Positions 28,231 to 36,832 of a DNA stretch of 64,000 nt are shown here, piece after piece (position 1 is the first letter of the stretch; every line of letters begins with the position of its first letter). The notes beneath the pieces are model-generated. The model saw only the letters and a program-made list of their open reading frames with translations, ran no database searches and had not been told where the DNA came from. The translations under genes and the position numbers were made by a program. The stretch covers positions 50,308 through 114,307 of the forward strand of contig NZ_JACJOF010000032.1 of NCBI RefSeq assembly GCF_014695395.1. The letters are read 5' to 3'. Source of the DNA: Nodosilinea sp. FACHB-131. Its GTDB lineage: Bacteria; Cyanobacteriota; Cyanobacteriia; Phormidesmidales; Phormidesmidaceae.

Positions 28231-28557
28231 TTAGAAAGCAGTCAGGTTGCGGATGAAATATCCCAGCACAATACCGAAGAGCAGCGCCCACAACTGTCCT
28301 GACTCGACAAAATTGTTCCAAATTTCGACCATATCCCCCAAAATGTCTTGGTCGAACTGCTGGGCCAGCACTGGGGATAGCGCCTCTGTATCTACCGTAA
28401 ATCCGGTCACTCCGGCCACGGCAGGTAGCTCAACTCCGGTAAAATAGCCGCTGAAACTGTCGCCATCGCCCAAGGTAATGGGGCGCAGCAGCTGGTCTAC
28501 AGAGGGCAGAGAAGCATCTTGCGAAAGAAAACCGTGGGTCTGGAACATGACATCCAT
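28231..28557 (-). CDS. small single-pass membrane protein, unknown
   Basis: 108 residues from ATG 28557 (28548 is a second in-frame ATG). The N-terminal 85 residues are acidic and hydrophilic; one transmembrane helix ([14 protein letters not shown]) closes the protein, so it is probably C-tail anchored. No family recognised. It is the first gene of the argH-glycosyltransferase unit and its start lies only 20 bases from the divergent permease gene. Confidence 0.6.
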   Translation of the reverse strand: MDVMFQTHGFLSQDASLPSVDQLLRPITLGDGDSFSGYFTGVELPAVAGVTGFTVDTEALSPVLAQQFDQDILGDMVEIWNNFVESGQLWALLFGIVLGYFIRNLTAF

Positions 28558-28577
28558 AGCGGGGTGACGACCTGAGC

Positions 28578-30311
28578 ATGGTTAACACCCAACAGACTAT
28601 CACCATACCGCTGCGACCGAGCCTCTGGAACCCAAAAACCGCCAGCGCTCTGGGGGTTTTGCTGACTCTGGGCCTGGCTGCCTACCAGGCGGGGCTAGGG
28701 CGACCAGGAATAGACCTAATAAATCTGGGCGGGTGGCCCCAGCTACAAGAGTTTTTGACCGCCAGCCTGCAGCCCGACCTCAGCCCCGAGTTTGTTGTGC
28801 TCATGGGCCGCGCCGCCTTGGTCACCCTAGCCTACGCGGTGCTGGGCACGACCCTCAGCGTGGGGTTGGGGATGGTAGGCGGGCTGCTTTCCTCAGCCGT
28901 ATGGTGGCAGTTGGTTCTCCCTGGCAAGGCTGAGGGGCTGCGGCGAGGTATGTGGCTAGGGGTGCGGGGGCTGCTGGCCTTTCCCCGCGCCATCCACGAG
29001 CTGATCTGGGGGCTGGTGCTGCTGCAAGTACTAGGGCTAAACCCATTGGTGGGGGTGTTGGCGATCGCGATTCCCTTTGGGGCGATCGTCGCCAAAGTCT
29101 TCTCAGAAATTTTGGATGAGACGCCCCCCGAACCGCTCCACGCCCTGCTCAATGCTGGCACGCCGCCGCTGGCCGCCTTTATCTACGGGCTACTGCCCCA
29201 GGCGCTACCCAACCTCCTCTCCTACACCTTTTACCGCTTTGAATGTTCCCTCAGGGCATCCGCCGTTTTGGGAATTATCGGAGCCGGAGGCCTGGGCTAC
29301 GAGATTTTTCTCAGCCTGCAATCTCTGCGCTATGAGCAGCTGTGGACGGGGTTCTACGCGCTGATTGTGCTCAATGGCGCAGTCGATGCCTGGAGCGCCA
29401 TAGTGCGTCGCCGCATGGGCTTCACCAGCCGCCTCAACATCAACCGCAAACCGGGAGTTGCTTCTCGGCTTGCCCATCAAGCCCCGCGACAAGACGGATT
29501 CTTAAAGCTGTCGTGGGTGGGGGCGATCGCGGCGATCCCGCTGAGCTGGTGGTGGCTGCGGCTAGATGTGGGGGTACTGGGGTCGGCCCGCACCCAGCGC
29601 CTCTTGGGTGAATTGTTGAGCACCGGCTGGCCGCCCCTGCCAACCTGGGCTGAGCTGGTGAAGTTAGCTCAGCTCTCCTGGCTGACGGTGGCGATGTCGA
29701 TGGTGGCGATCGCCCTGGCCGGGCTCGGCGGCATGCTCTTCTCGCTGCCCGCTGCCCAGAACTTTTTGCTGCCGGGGGGGCTGCTGCGTCCCGTTGGGCA
29801 GCAGGGGGAATCTGCCTGGGTGGCCTATATATTGCTGGGCTTAAGTCGGCTTGTGCTACTGGTCAGCCGCGCCATCCCCGCTCCGATCTGGGCGCTGGTG
29901 CTGCTCTACATGCTGTTTCCTGGCGTGCTGCCGGGAGCACTAGCCCTCGCCCTGCACAACTTCGGCATTCTTGGCCGGCTGATGGCCGAGGTGAACGAAA
30001 ATCTCGACGATCGCCCCGTTCGCGCCCTTAGCACCCTAGGAGCCAGCCCCAGTGCGATTGTGGCCTACGGTATCTTGCCCCAAAACCTGGGCCGCTTTCT
30101 GGCCTACATTCTCTACCGCTGGGAAGTCTGCCTGCGCGAAACCGTGATTGTGGGCCTGGTGGGGGCCGGCGGTCTAGGCCGTTTGCTCACCGAGCAGATC
30201 AGCAGCTTCGACTACAGCGGCGTGATGATAACGCTAAGCGTTTTTGTGGTGCTGACTTTTGCTGTGGATGGGGTGAGTCAGCGGCTGCGGGGAGTGTTGA
30301 GGGAGAGGTAG
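28578..30311 (+). CDS. PhnE-type ABC permease, two permease domains fused
   Basis: 577 residues, about twice the length of a PhnE. The two halves repeat the same permease layout: EAA-type loops EILDETPPEPLHAL...GAGGLGYEI in the first half and EVNENLDDRPVRAL...GAGGLGRLL in the second, each with about six hydrophobic helices and a GILPQ/GLLPQ-type turn. The protein thus supplies both membrane subunits of a phosphonate/phosphite-like importer in one chain. The matching ATPase (PhnC) and binding protein (PhnD) are not in the window, so the partners must be elsewhere. The start at 28578 is 20 bases from the divergent small membrane-protein gene. Confidence 0.88.
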   Translation: MVNTQQTITIPLRPSLWNPKTASALGVLLTLGLAAYQAGLGRPGIDLINLGGWPQLQEFLTASLQPDLSPEFVVLMGRAALVTLAYAVLGTTLSVGLGMVGGLLSSAVWWQLVLPGKAEGLRRGMWLGVRGLLAFPRAIHELIWGLVLLQVLGLNPLVGVLAIAIPFGAIVAKVFSEILDETPPEPLHALLNAGTPPLAAFIYGLLPQALPNLLSYTFYRFECSLRASAVLGIIGAGGLGYEIFLSLQSLRYEQLWTGFYALIVLNGAVDAWSAIVRRRMGFTSRLNINRKPGVASRLAHQAPRQDGFLKLSWVGAIAAIPLSWWWLRLDVGVLGSARTQRLLGELLSTGWPPLPTWAELVKLAQLSWLTVAMSMVAIALAGLGGMLFSLPAAQNFLLPGGLLRPVGQQGESAWVAYILLGLSRLVLLVSRAIPAPIWALVLLYMLFPGVLPGALALALHNFGILGRLMAEVNENLDDRPVRALSTLGASPSAIVAYGILPQNLGRFLAYILYRWEVCLRETVIVGLVGAGGLGRLLTEQISSFDYSGVMITLSVFVVLTFAVDGVSQRLRGVLRER

Positions 30312-30385
30312 AGAGTTTTGAGTGCTTAGTTTTGAGTTGCTGCATCCGACCAAGTTCAAAATTCAAAACTCAAAATTCAAAACTT
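30312..30385. repeat. AT-rich CAAAATTCAAAA repeat tract
   Basis: GAGTTTTGAGTGCTTAGTTTTGAG is followed by TTCAAAATTCAAAACTCAAAA, giving an inverted arrangement of the words GTTTTGA and TCAAAAC. Related tracts lie at 33449-33497 and 56386-56455, each just after or before a gene end. Confidence 0.6.
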
Positions 30386-30396
30386 TCCCTACGCCC

Positions 30397-30675
30397 CTAC
30401 TCCCCCCGCCAGTCAGGACAAACCCCACCCCCTTGCCACCCCTGGGGATGGATTGCGCACACCAGCATACAGCGCTTGGCGCGGCTGGTGCCGTAGGCGA
30501 TGCCGTGGTAGTTGGTGCAGCCCTGGCAGGGTTGAGGACGCGTGGGCGGCAAAGATTGAAAGCCGACCTGCGATCGCAAAATTTGCTGCTTGCTCTGCCG
30601 CCGATGCCACTGCTCGAAGGCGCGGCGGCGGCATAAATCGTTGGCCCGGTGAAAGAGTTCGTCGGTTACGCTCAC
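30397..30675 (-). CDS. small conserved Cys-rich cyanobacterial protein
   Basis: 92 residues. The C-terminal half has the spacing C-x-G-C-x-N-Y-H-G-x-x-Y-G, then L-V-C-A-I-H-P-x-G, then C-P-D-W, which I recognise as a recurring cyanobacterial small protein of unknown role. The four Cys and one or two His could bind a metal (inference). The N-terminal half is basic and helical. It converges on the PhnE gene and stands alone. Confidence 0.7.
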   Translation of the reverse strand: MSVTDELFHRANDLCRRRAFEQWHRRQSKQQILRSQVGFQSLPPTRPQPCQGCTNYHGIAYGTSRAKRCMLVCAIHPQGWQGGGVCPDWRGE

Positions 30676-31155
30676 GACCTATTCTCCCGGTAGAGGGTGG
30701 ATGGCGCAGGTAGCACCAGCGACGACTTGGGTTAAGGCAAGGGAGCGGTCAGCCGCTAACCCAGGCACCGCCAGTAGCGACCCTAGATCTAGCCTACCGA
30801 ACCGAGCCGGACGATGCCGAAAATTTAAAGGGTCGCAATGTCACGCCGCTGGCACTGCAATTCAAGCCAGGTCTGAGGGAAGGCTTAGAGGGAGGCTAGC
30901 AGCGCGCTATGCAATATCTGCATAGTATCCAAGCAAAAATCGCATGTTACAGCCTCGTCACACTTGGAGAGTGTGCTAAGGGGAAAATTACAGCATTTGT
31001 TAATGGTGCCGGTGGAGGATTAAGGCGAGAATAAGTGAGAGCTGCTAGCCAAATCCTTAAAAGTATCAGTAAACTAGAACACAGAATCTAAAGATTCTTG
31101 TCTGGCTTACTTGACTTTTACCTTTGCAGCTCCTCTGTCGTTACTGGGTTTAGCT
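30676..31155. other. intergenic region before the DUF4327 gene
   Basis: 480 bases. It contains three small palindromes: TATGCAATATCTGCATA near 30908, CACACTTGGAGAGTGTG near 30959, and AGAATCTAAAGATTCT at 31083-31097, the last close to the start of the downstream gene and possibly in its leader. No gene is supported. Confidence 0.4.
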
Positions 31156-31377
31156 ATGCTTCAGTCCCTCCACTATTCCATCGATATTATTCGTGACGAA
31201 GCTCGACAGCTGGTTCAAAAGGGTGTGGTTAGCCGTCAGCAACCGATTTATACCCTTTGCCGCCACATCCCCGCCCGCGAATGGGCCGTGGTGGAAACCG
31301 AGCTAGAGTCTTCAGGGTTTTTGCTGCGCGATCGCGTTGGCGACCTCATGGGCCGCGAAGATTGGGAAAATGACTAG
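31156..31377 (+). CDS. DUF4327 family protein
   Basis: 73 residues from ATG 31156; a longer reading from 31111 adds 15 unsupported residues. The whole protein follows the DUF4327 pattern: YSIDIIRDEARQLV, SRQQPIYTLCRHIPAREW, FLLRDRVGDL. The family is confined largely to cyanobacteria and has no assigned function. Cytoplasmic, no motif of catalysis. It stands between divergent and convergent neighbours, probably monocistronic. Confidence 0.85.
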   Translation: MLQSLHYSIDIIRDEARQLVQKGVVSRQQPIYTLCRHIPAREWAVVETELESSGFLLRDRVGDLMGREDWEND

Positions 31378-31418
31378 CCATAGCTAGGGCTGTCGTCTAA
31401 TCAGGGCCATTTATTTAT

Positions 31419-32324
31419 TCATCCAAACAAACTGAGCTGAGCCGAGGAGTTGTCTTCCTCGGCTTTTTGTTGTTCGGCTACATCCCACAGCAGAGGGGGT
31501 AAAGCAACCCCAGCCTGCTGAAGCCGGTGGTAGACCTCGCGGGCCACCGTTGGCGACTTGGCCTCTTGGGGGCAGTGGGCAAAGAAATATATGTCGGTAC
31601 CAGCCTCTAGCCACTGGCGCAGCCGGGGCACCCATTCATCGAAATAGGTTTGGTTATAAGCCAAGTTGGGATGGCTGATGTAGCGAACGATTGTGAACGG
31701 AGCCGTCACCTCGGGCTGGAGCGGCACCCTGGGTTTCTTACGCTCGGAGCCAATCTGGGGGTCGTCATCGAGGGTGTCGATACAGTCGTAGACGGGACGG
31801 GTATCTAGCAGCACGCGGCCTACGCCCAGGCTGCTCAGCATTTGGTTTAGGCGGGTGCTGTGGGGTTCGGCAAACCAGTCAAGGTGGCGCACTTCTACAG
31901 CAATCGGATGAGTTTGCCGAGGCCAGCGGGTGAGAAAGTCTCGCAGATCGGCCAGCTGCTCAGGGCTGTAGGTGGGTGGTAGCTGAATGAACAGTGGCCC
32001 CAGCCGATCTCCGAGAGGCATTAAGGTTTGTAGAAAGCGGTGCGCCTCGTCTACAAAGGGCATCAGCTTGCCCTGGTGAGAGAAAGCGCGGGGCAGCTTA
32101 GGGCAGAACCGAAAGCCGGGGGGCATGGTGGTAGCCCAGCGATCGACGGTTTTGGCATCGGGCATGGAGTAAAAGGTGGTATTGCCCTCGACAGCGGTCA
32201 TGCGATCGCCGTACAGCCGCAAAAAATCCCCCGCCTTGCTGCCCTTCGGGTAAAAGCTGCCGACCCAGTCCTTAAACGCCCACACCGCGCACCCGGTAAA
32301 GTAAGCCCCCGCCATTGCTGTCAC
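31419..32324 (-). CDS. DUF72 (YecE-type) protein
   Basis: 301 residues. DUF72 TIM-barrel features are visible: the start YFTGCAVWAFKDWVGSFYP, EGNTTFYSMP, FCPKLPRAFSH, LGPLFIQLPP, AVEVRHLDWF and FFAHCPQEAKSPTVA. The family is widespread and its reaction is not established. The C-terminal region is slightly extended with a charged tail. ATG 32324 is followed two codons later by another ATG. It converges on DUF4327 and is divergent from ppk2. Confidence 0.88.
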   Translation of the reverse strand: MTAMAGAYFTGCAVWAFKDWVGSFYPKGSKAGDFLRLYGDRMTAVEGNTTFYSMPDAKTVDRWATTMPPGFRFCPKLPRAFSHQGKLMPFVDEAHRFLQTLMPLGDRLGPLFIQLPPTYSPEQLADLRDFLTRWPRQTHPIAVEVRHLDWFAEPHSTRLNQMLSSLGVGRVLLDTRPVYDCIDTLDDDPQIGSERKKPRVPLQPEVTAPFTIVRYISHPNLAYNQTYFDEWVPRLRQWLEAGTDIYFFAHCPQEAKSPTVAREVYHRLQQAGVALPPLLWDVAEQQKAEEDNSSAQLSLFG

Positions 32325-32511
32325 CCCCGATTACCTGCTGTCTTCCAATTCTGACGTAATACCAGCCATCCCTGGGAAGACAGGATGAGACCAGCGGCGC
32401 AGTGCAAGTCGATAGGTTAAGGGTTGAGACAGATAGAGGGCGGGCTCAGCCCAGGTTAGTTATGCTTTAGACCACATCTTCTGGGAAAGACTACCACTAG
32501 GTCACCTGTCC

Positions 32512-33402
32512 ATGGACTCTAAATTGTTTCTAGCTGCCCTCAACCCAGACTCGATGATGGTTAAGCCCAGCCACCGGGTCAGGATCAAAGACTTTGACCC
32601 CAGCTTTACGGGCGAATTTAGTAAAAAAACGGCTAAAGAGCTTTTGCAGCAGAGCGTTGAAGAACTGGCCGACTACCAAAACGTGCTCTACGCCCAAAAC
32701 ACCTACGCGCTGCTGCTGATTTTTCAGGCGATGGATGCCGCAGGTAAAGACAGCACCATCAAACATGTGATGTCGGGGGTTAATCCCCAGGGTTGCCAGG
32801 TGTTTAGCTTTAAGCAGCCCTCTAGTGAAGAGCTCGATCACGACTACCTGTGGCGATCGTTTAAAGCCCTGCCCGAGCGCGGCAACATTGGCATTTTCAA
32901 TCGTTCTTACTACGAAGAGGTGCTGATAGTGCGGGTGCACCCTGCGTTGCTAGACCAGCAGCAGCTACCCCAGAACACTTTGGGCAAAGATATTTGGCAG
33001 CAGCGCTTTGAGGAGATCAACAACTTCGAAAAATACCTGGTCAACAACGGCATCGTGGTGATGAAGTTCTTTCTCAACGTCTCAAAGGAAGAACAGAAAA
33101 AACGGTTTCTAGAACGCATCGATCGCCCCGAAAAAAACTGGAAATTTTCCATCGCTGATGTGCAAGAACGGGGCCATTGGAAAGACTATATGGCCGCCTA
33201 CGAAGACATGTTTAGCCACACCAGCACCGATTGGGCTCCCTGGCACATTATTCCGGCCGACAACAAGTGGTTTACCCGTCTGGCGGTGGCCAGCCTAGTG
33301 TGCCAAAAACTAAAGTCCCTCAACCTGGCCTTTCCTGTGTTAGAGGATAACCACATGGAGCGGCTGCATGAGGCGAGGGTGATGTTGGAGGGTGAGGAGT
33401 AG
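32512..33402 (+). CDS. polyphosphate kinase 2 family protein
   Basis: 296 residues. PPK2 domain with Walker A Q-A-M-D-A-A-G-K-D-S-T, Walker B-like GNIGIFNRSYYEEV and lid R-I-D-R-P-E-K-N-W-K-F-S. The enzyme moves phosphate between polyphosphate and nucleotides; length and motifs resemble the PPK2 forms that phosphorylate AMP or ADP, but class cannot be set by eye. Cytoplasmic. Single gene; the ATG at 32512 is the first. Confidence 0.92.
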   Translation: MDSKLFLAALNPDSMMVKPSHRVRIKDFDPSFTGEFSKKTAKELLQQSVEELADYQNVLYAQNTYALLLIFQAMDAAGKDSTIKHVMSGVNPQGCQVFSFKQPSSEELDHDYLWRSFKALPERGNIGIFNRSYYEEVLIVRVHPALLDQQQLPQNTLGKDIWQQRFEEINNFEKYLVNNGIVVMKFFLNVSKEEQKKRFLERIDRPEKNWKFSIADVQERGHWKDYMAAYEDMFSHTSTDWAPWHIIPADNKWFTRLAVASLVCQKLKSLNLAFPVLEDNHMERLHEARVMLEGEE

Positions 33403-33448
33403 AAAGGGTGTAGACGCGGAGTGGCTTTTTGAAGGCTGGGATGGATGA

Positions 33449-33497
33449 GTTCAAAATTCAAAATTGAGAATTCAAAATTTTGCACTTTGAACTCCCT
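33449..33497. repeat. AT-rich CAAAATTCAAAA repeat tract
   Basis: TTCAAAATTCAAAATTGAGA and TTCAAAATTTTGCACTTTGAA between the convergent ppk2 and amidase genes; same word as at 30312-30385 and 56386-56455. It could form a hairpin serving both convergent transcripts. Confidence 0.55.
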
Positions 33498-33519
33498 CTT
33501 CCTCACCTCCTCATCTTTC

Positions 33520-34890
33520 CTATCCCCTCATTCCCTCACTCTCCAACCACGCGGCCACCCGAAACAAATTCGCCTCTTGATACGGTGCGGCAATCAGTTG
33601 AATGCCGACGGGAAGTTGTCCCGGACGGTGAATAGGCACTGACAATACCGGCAGGCCAATAAATGAAAGGGGTTGGGTGTAGAAGCCTAGATGGGGCCGC
33701 AGGGGGTAGAGTTCGCCGTCAATCTCCAGGGTGGTTTGGTCGAGGGGCGGGGCCACGCAGGGAGTAGTGGGGGTGATGAGGACATCGTAGTTTTGGAAGA
33801 CCTCGCGGACGCGATCGCGGTACCACCGCCGCAGCCTTTGAGCCTGCACATAGCAGGCGGTGGGAAGCATGGCTCCGGCGAGGAAGCGATCGCGCGTCGC
33901 TGGATCAAAATCCATCGGGCTCTGCCGCAGGCGTTCCAAATGCAGCTGGCTGCCCTCGCAGGCGGTGATGATATAGGCAGCAGCCCTGGCCCGATGGGTC
34001 TCAGGAAATTCCACCACCTCAGAAATTCCTAAGGACTGGATTACCTCAGCCAGTACGTCCCGGACGAGAGGTTCCATTCCCCGCGCAAAGTGCCCCCCCA
34101 ATTGAGCGATTCGCAGGCCTTCAATACCCTTGCTGAGACACGGGGCGACGAGTTCTGGGGACCGTTGGGTACAGACGGGGTCAACGGGGTCTGGTCCCTG
34201 CATGATGTCGTAGAGGGTGGCGAGATCGGAGAGCGATCGCGCCAGCGGCCCCACATGATCCAAACTGCTGGAAAACAAAAACGCTCCGGCTCGCGACAGC
34301 CTGCCGTAGGTAGGCTTCAGCCCATACACCCCGCACAGCGAGGCGGGCACCCGAATCGAGCCATTGGTGTCGGACCCCAGGGTAAAGGGGACCAGGCCCG
34401 CTGCGATCGCCGCCGCCGACCCACCCGAGGATCCGCCCGCTATCCGGCTAGGGTCGTGGGGGTTGGGGGTAGTGCCAAAGTGGGCGTTGATGGTGACAAA
34501 GCCGTAGGCGTATTCATCCATGTTCAGCGCGCCGACCAGCACTGCTCCGGTCTGCTCCAATCGCGCAATAACGGTGGCATCCTGCGCCGCTGGGGGATTC
34601 CTCTGGTTGAGTTTGGCCCCGGCGACGGTGGTGATGCCCTCAACGTCGAACAGGTTCTTGACCGCAAAGGGAACCCCGGCCAGAGGACCGGGGTCTTCGC
34701 CTACGGCGATCGCAGCGTCAATGGCCTGAGCCTGCGATCGCGCCCTTGCCGCCGTCACCGCCGTAAAACAGTTGAGCGCTGGATTGCGCCGGGCAATATC
34801 CGCCAAAGTTGCCTCCAACACAGTCACAGCAGATAGGCTCCCAGCTTTGATAGCAGCGGCCAAGGCCAGGGCATCAGGCGGTTGGGTCAT
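33520..34890 (-). CDS. AtzE-like amidase (1-carboxybiuret hydrolase large-subunit type)
   Basis: 456 residues. Amidase-signature enzyme with the Ser-cisSer-Lys triad: Lys78 in AVKNLF, Ser154 in AGGSSGGS, and Ser178 in GSDTNGS. The whole is close to AtzE in layout and is preceded by a small AtzG-like gene whose stop overlaps its start. AtzE with AtzG hydrolyses 1-carboxybiuret in the cyanuric acid pathway, but many relatives act elsewhere, and AtzD/AtzH are not seen here. GatA is a possible confusion; the AtzG-type partner argues against it. It is the last gene of a dynamin-atzG-atzE unit, with ATGA overlaps throughout. Confidence 0.85.
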   Translation of the reverse strand: MTQPPDALALAAAIKAGSLSAVTVLEATLADIARRNPALNCFTAVTAARARSQAQAIDAAIAVGEDPGPLAGVPFAVKNLFDVEGITTVAGAKLNQRNPPAAQDATVIARLEQTGAVLVGALNMDEYAYGFVTINAHFGTTPNPHDPSRIAGGSSGGSAAAIAAGLVPFTLGSDTNGSIRVPASLCGVYGLKPTYGRLSRAGAFLFSSSLDHVGPLARSLSDLATLYDIMQGPDPVDPVCTQRSPELVAPCLSKGIEGLRIAQLGGHFARGMEPLVRDVLAEVIQSLGISEVVEFPETHRARAAAYIITACEGSQLHLERLRQSPMDFDPATRDRFLAGAMLPTACYVQAQRLRRWYRDRVREVFQNYDVLITPTTPCVAPPLDQTTLEIDGELYPLRPHLGFYTQPLSFIGLPVLSVPIHRPGQLPVGIQLIAAPYQEANLFRVAAWLESEGMRG

Positions 34891-35087
34891 GGCTCAAAGG
34901 TGGCGGCGCTCTCTACGGTGTCGGGTAGGGGAAACGTGAGGACGGGCTGGGCGATCGCAAAAATATGCTCCACATTCGCCACCACCCCTGCTTTGAGCTC
35001 GTCGGGGAGGCTCAGTCCTAGCGCTGCGGCCATCAGGTCCACATAGGCTTCCATATCGACGGAGTTTGAGGGTTCAGATGTCATCAC
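34887..35087 (-). CDS. AtzG-like small amidase subunit (DUF4089)
   Basis: 66 residues. The sequence around YVDLMAAALGLSLPDELKAGVVANVE and a final hydrophobic PLP segment fit the AtzG/DUF4089 family, the short partner that stabilises AtzE amidases. Start and stop overlap the neighbours by four and three or four bases: the dynamin stop at 35084-35086 overlaps its ATG (35085-35087), and its stop overlaps the amidase ATG. This places it firmly in a three-gene unit. Identification rests on the length, pattern and neighbour. Confidence 0.75.
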   Translation of the reverse strand: MMTSEPSNSVDMEAYVDLMAAALGLSLPDELKAGVVANVEHIFAIAQPVLTFPLPDTVESAATFEP

Positions 35088-36832
35088 CGCTTCTCTGCCC
35101 CTGCTTCACCCAGCACCTTTGAGCTAAACAGCCCCGCCGCCTCTTGCTTAATCGCGGTGTATTGGTCTATTACCGGCTGCACCGCCTCTTCCTCGCGCTC
35201 TACATAGTCATAGAACTGGGTAAAGATGCGCTCCACTTCTTCGTAGATCAGCCCCAGCTTTTCGTTTAGGCGGCTGGCCACCTCTTGCTGAAAGCGATCT
35301 TTCTCACTGTCTAGCGCCTGCTCAAACTTGGCAACAATGCGGTTGCGCTGCCAGAGAATGCCGATCGCCAGCACCACCACCCCCACCCCGGCAAAGGCAA
35401 TGCCAATGGCGCTAAGAATGGCCTCGGCGACCGCAAACTCAATGATGTGCAGAATGGTGCCCGCCACCGCCATAATTGCCCCACCGACAATTTCGTTGGC
35501 CATGTCGCCCGCCTGGGTAGACAGCACATCGCCTAGGCCCTGGTCAGCCATCAGATTCTTAACCTTCGCCATCACGCTCTCGATCACCTCCTGGCGACGC
35601 TCCAGCACCTTAAGCGAAATGTGGCTGCTCTCAATGCGCTGGGTTTTAACGCTCTCCAGGTCTTGGTTGAGCCCGTCAAACAGCTGACGAATGCCGTCAA
35701 CAAAGTGCTGCGCTCCCTCATTCGAGGCCTCTTCCAGCGACTCGCGCAGGTCGCGGGCGCAGCGCTCCTGAAAGTCATCCACCCAGGCCTGCATCGACTC
35801 GTTCTGGTTAAAGATGCCGACGAAGGAGCGCCGCATCACCATCAGTACCGACAGGCTCTCGCGAAAGTCGCGCTTGATGCGAGCCGAAATGATTTCGTAG
35901 CGGGCCGCCAGACGGTCGGCCAGGGTGTTGATTTCGTAGCGCGATCGCCCCCGGCCCGCGTCAATCTTAGAGCGAATGCTCTGGGATGTGGCGCGATCGG
36001 CGACCAGCTGACGGCTCAGCGCTTCCACATCACTATTTAGCAGGTCAATAATCTGCTGAGTGGTCTGGCTCACCGATCGCAGCTTAATCTTGTAGCTCTC
36101 CCCCGACGACACCATCGCCTGAATGTATTGGCGCACCGGCTCAAAGCCGCTATTGGCGGTGTCGCCCTCATTCTCTAGCGCTGCCGAGGTAGGAAAGATG
36201 ATCGGGGCTTTGATCTGCTTCTGGTAGGCGTATTCTTTAACGCGATCGATGTTGGTTTGCAAATCAGCGGGGCGCAGCAGATCTGCCTGCTGAAGAATAA
36301 ACACCACCTTTTTGCGCCACTCAGCACTGACGAAATCTAAAAAGTCCCAAGCGCTCTTCTGGTAGGGGTTTTTGGCAAACAGCACAAAGAACGTCAGGTC
36401 GCTATTGGGAATGTAGCGCTCGGTAATAATCTGGTGCTCGGCTACCACCGTGTTGGTGCCCGGCGTATCCACAATCGAGATGTCTTGCAGGATGGGGATG
36501 GGCCGCCCAATCTTGCGCAGGTTAGGCTCTACCTGTTCGACGAATTCTTGCTCAGCATAAATAATCTGCTGAATCGAGTCGGTGCAGGGCTCAATATCGG
36601 TGGCGCACACCTCAGCGTCGAGCAGGGCATTGACGAAGCTGCTTTTGCCCGCCTTGACCTCGCCCACCACCACAAACAAAAATGGCTCGTTGATGTTGCG
36701 GCGCAGGCTGTGGGTGGTGCGCTGCAAATCAGGATTGTTAATGTTGGTAGCCAGGGCCTGCACCCGCTCCAGCAGATGATCCAAATCGGCCCGGTAAGCC
36801 TGAAGCGCTTGGTTAACGATTTTGCTGGCCAC
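35084..36832 (-). CDS. bacterial dynamin-like GTPase
   Basis: 582 residues. GTPase domain with P-loop G57-E-V-K-A-G-K-S-S65, switch threonines near CTDSIQQ, and D-T-P-G (IVDTPGTN). The guanine motif appears as LQQADLL in place of a canonical TKxD. Long helical stalk segments follow, and a hydrophobic hairpin at about 445-500 (GGAIMAVAGTILHI, then GVVVLAIGILW) is the membrane-inserting paddle, as in Nostoc BDLP. It should remodel or fuse membranes, perhaps thylakoid or plasma membrane (inference). It heads the dynamin-atzG-atzE unit, a combination I cannot explain from known pathways. Confidence 0.88.
   Translation of the reverse strand: MASKIVNQALQAYRADLDHLLERVQALATNINNPDLQRTTHSLRRNINEPFLFVVVGEVKAGKSSFVNALLDAEVCATDIEPCTDSIQQIIYAEQEFVEQVEPNLRKIGRPIPILQDISIVDTPGTNTVVAEHQIITERYIPNSDLTFFVLFAKNPYQKSAWDFLDFVSAEWRKKVVFILQQADLLRPADLQTNIDRVKEYAYQKQIKAPIIFPTSAALENEGDTANSGFEPVRQYIQAMVSSGESYKIKLRSVSQTTQQIIDLLNSDVEALSRQLVADRATSQSIRSKIDAGRGRSRYEINTLADRLAARYEIISARIKRDFRESLSVLMVMRRSFVGIFNQNESMQAWVDDFQERCARDLRESLEEASNEGAQHFVDGIRQLFDGLNQDLESVKTQRIESSHISLKVLERRQEVIESVMAKVKNLMADQGLGDVLSTQAGDMANEIVGGAIMAVAGTILHIIEFAVAEAILSAIGIAFAGVGVVVLAIGILWQRNRIVAKFEQALDSEKDRFQQEVASRLNEKLGLIYEEVERIFTQFYDYVEREEEAVQPVIDQYTAIKQEAAGLFSSKVLGEAGAEKR

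Noticed and set aside
33520..34890. identification of the amidase as GatA
   Set aside because: The overlapping small AtzG-like gene and the absence of gatB/gatC nearby favour AtzE, although the shared amidase core cannot by itself exclude GatA.
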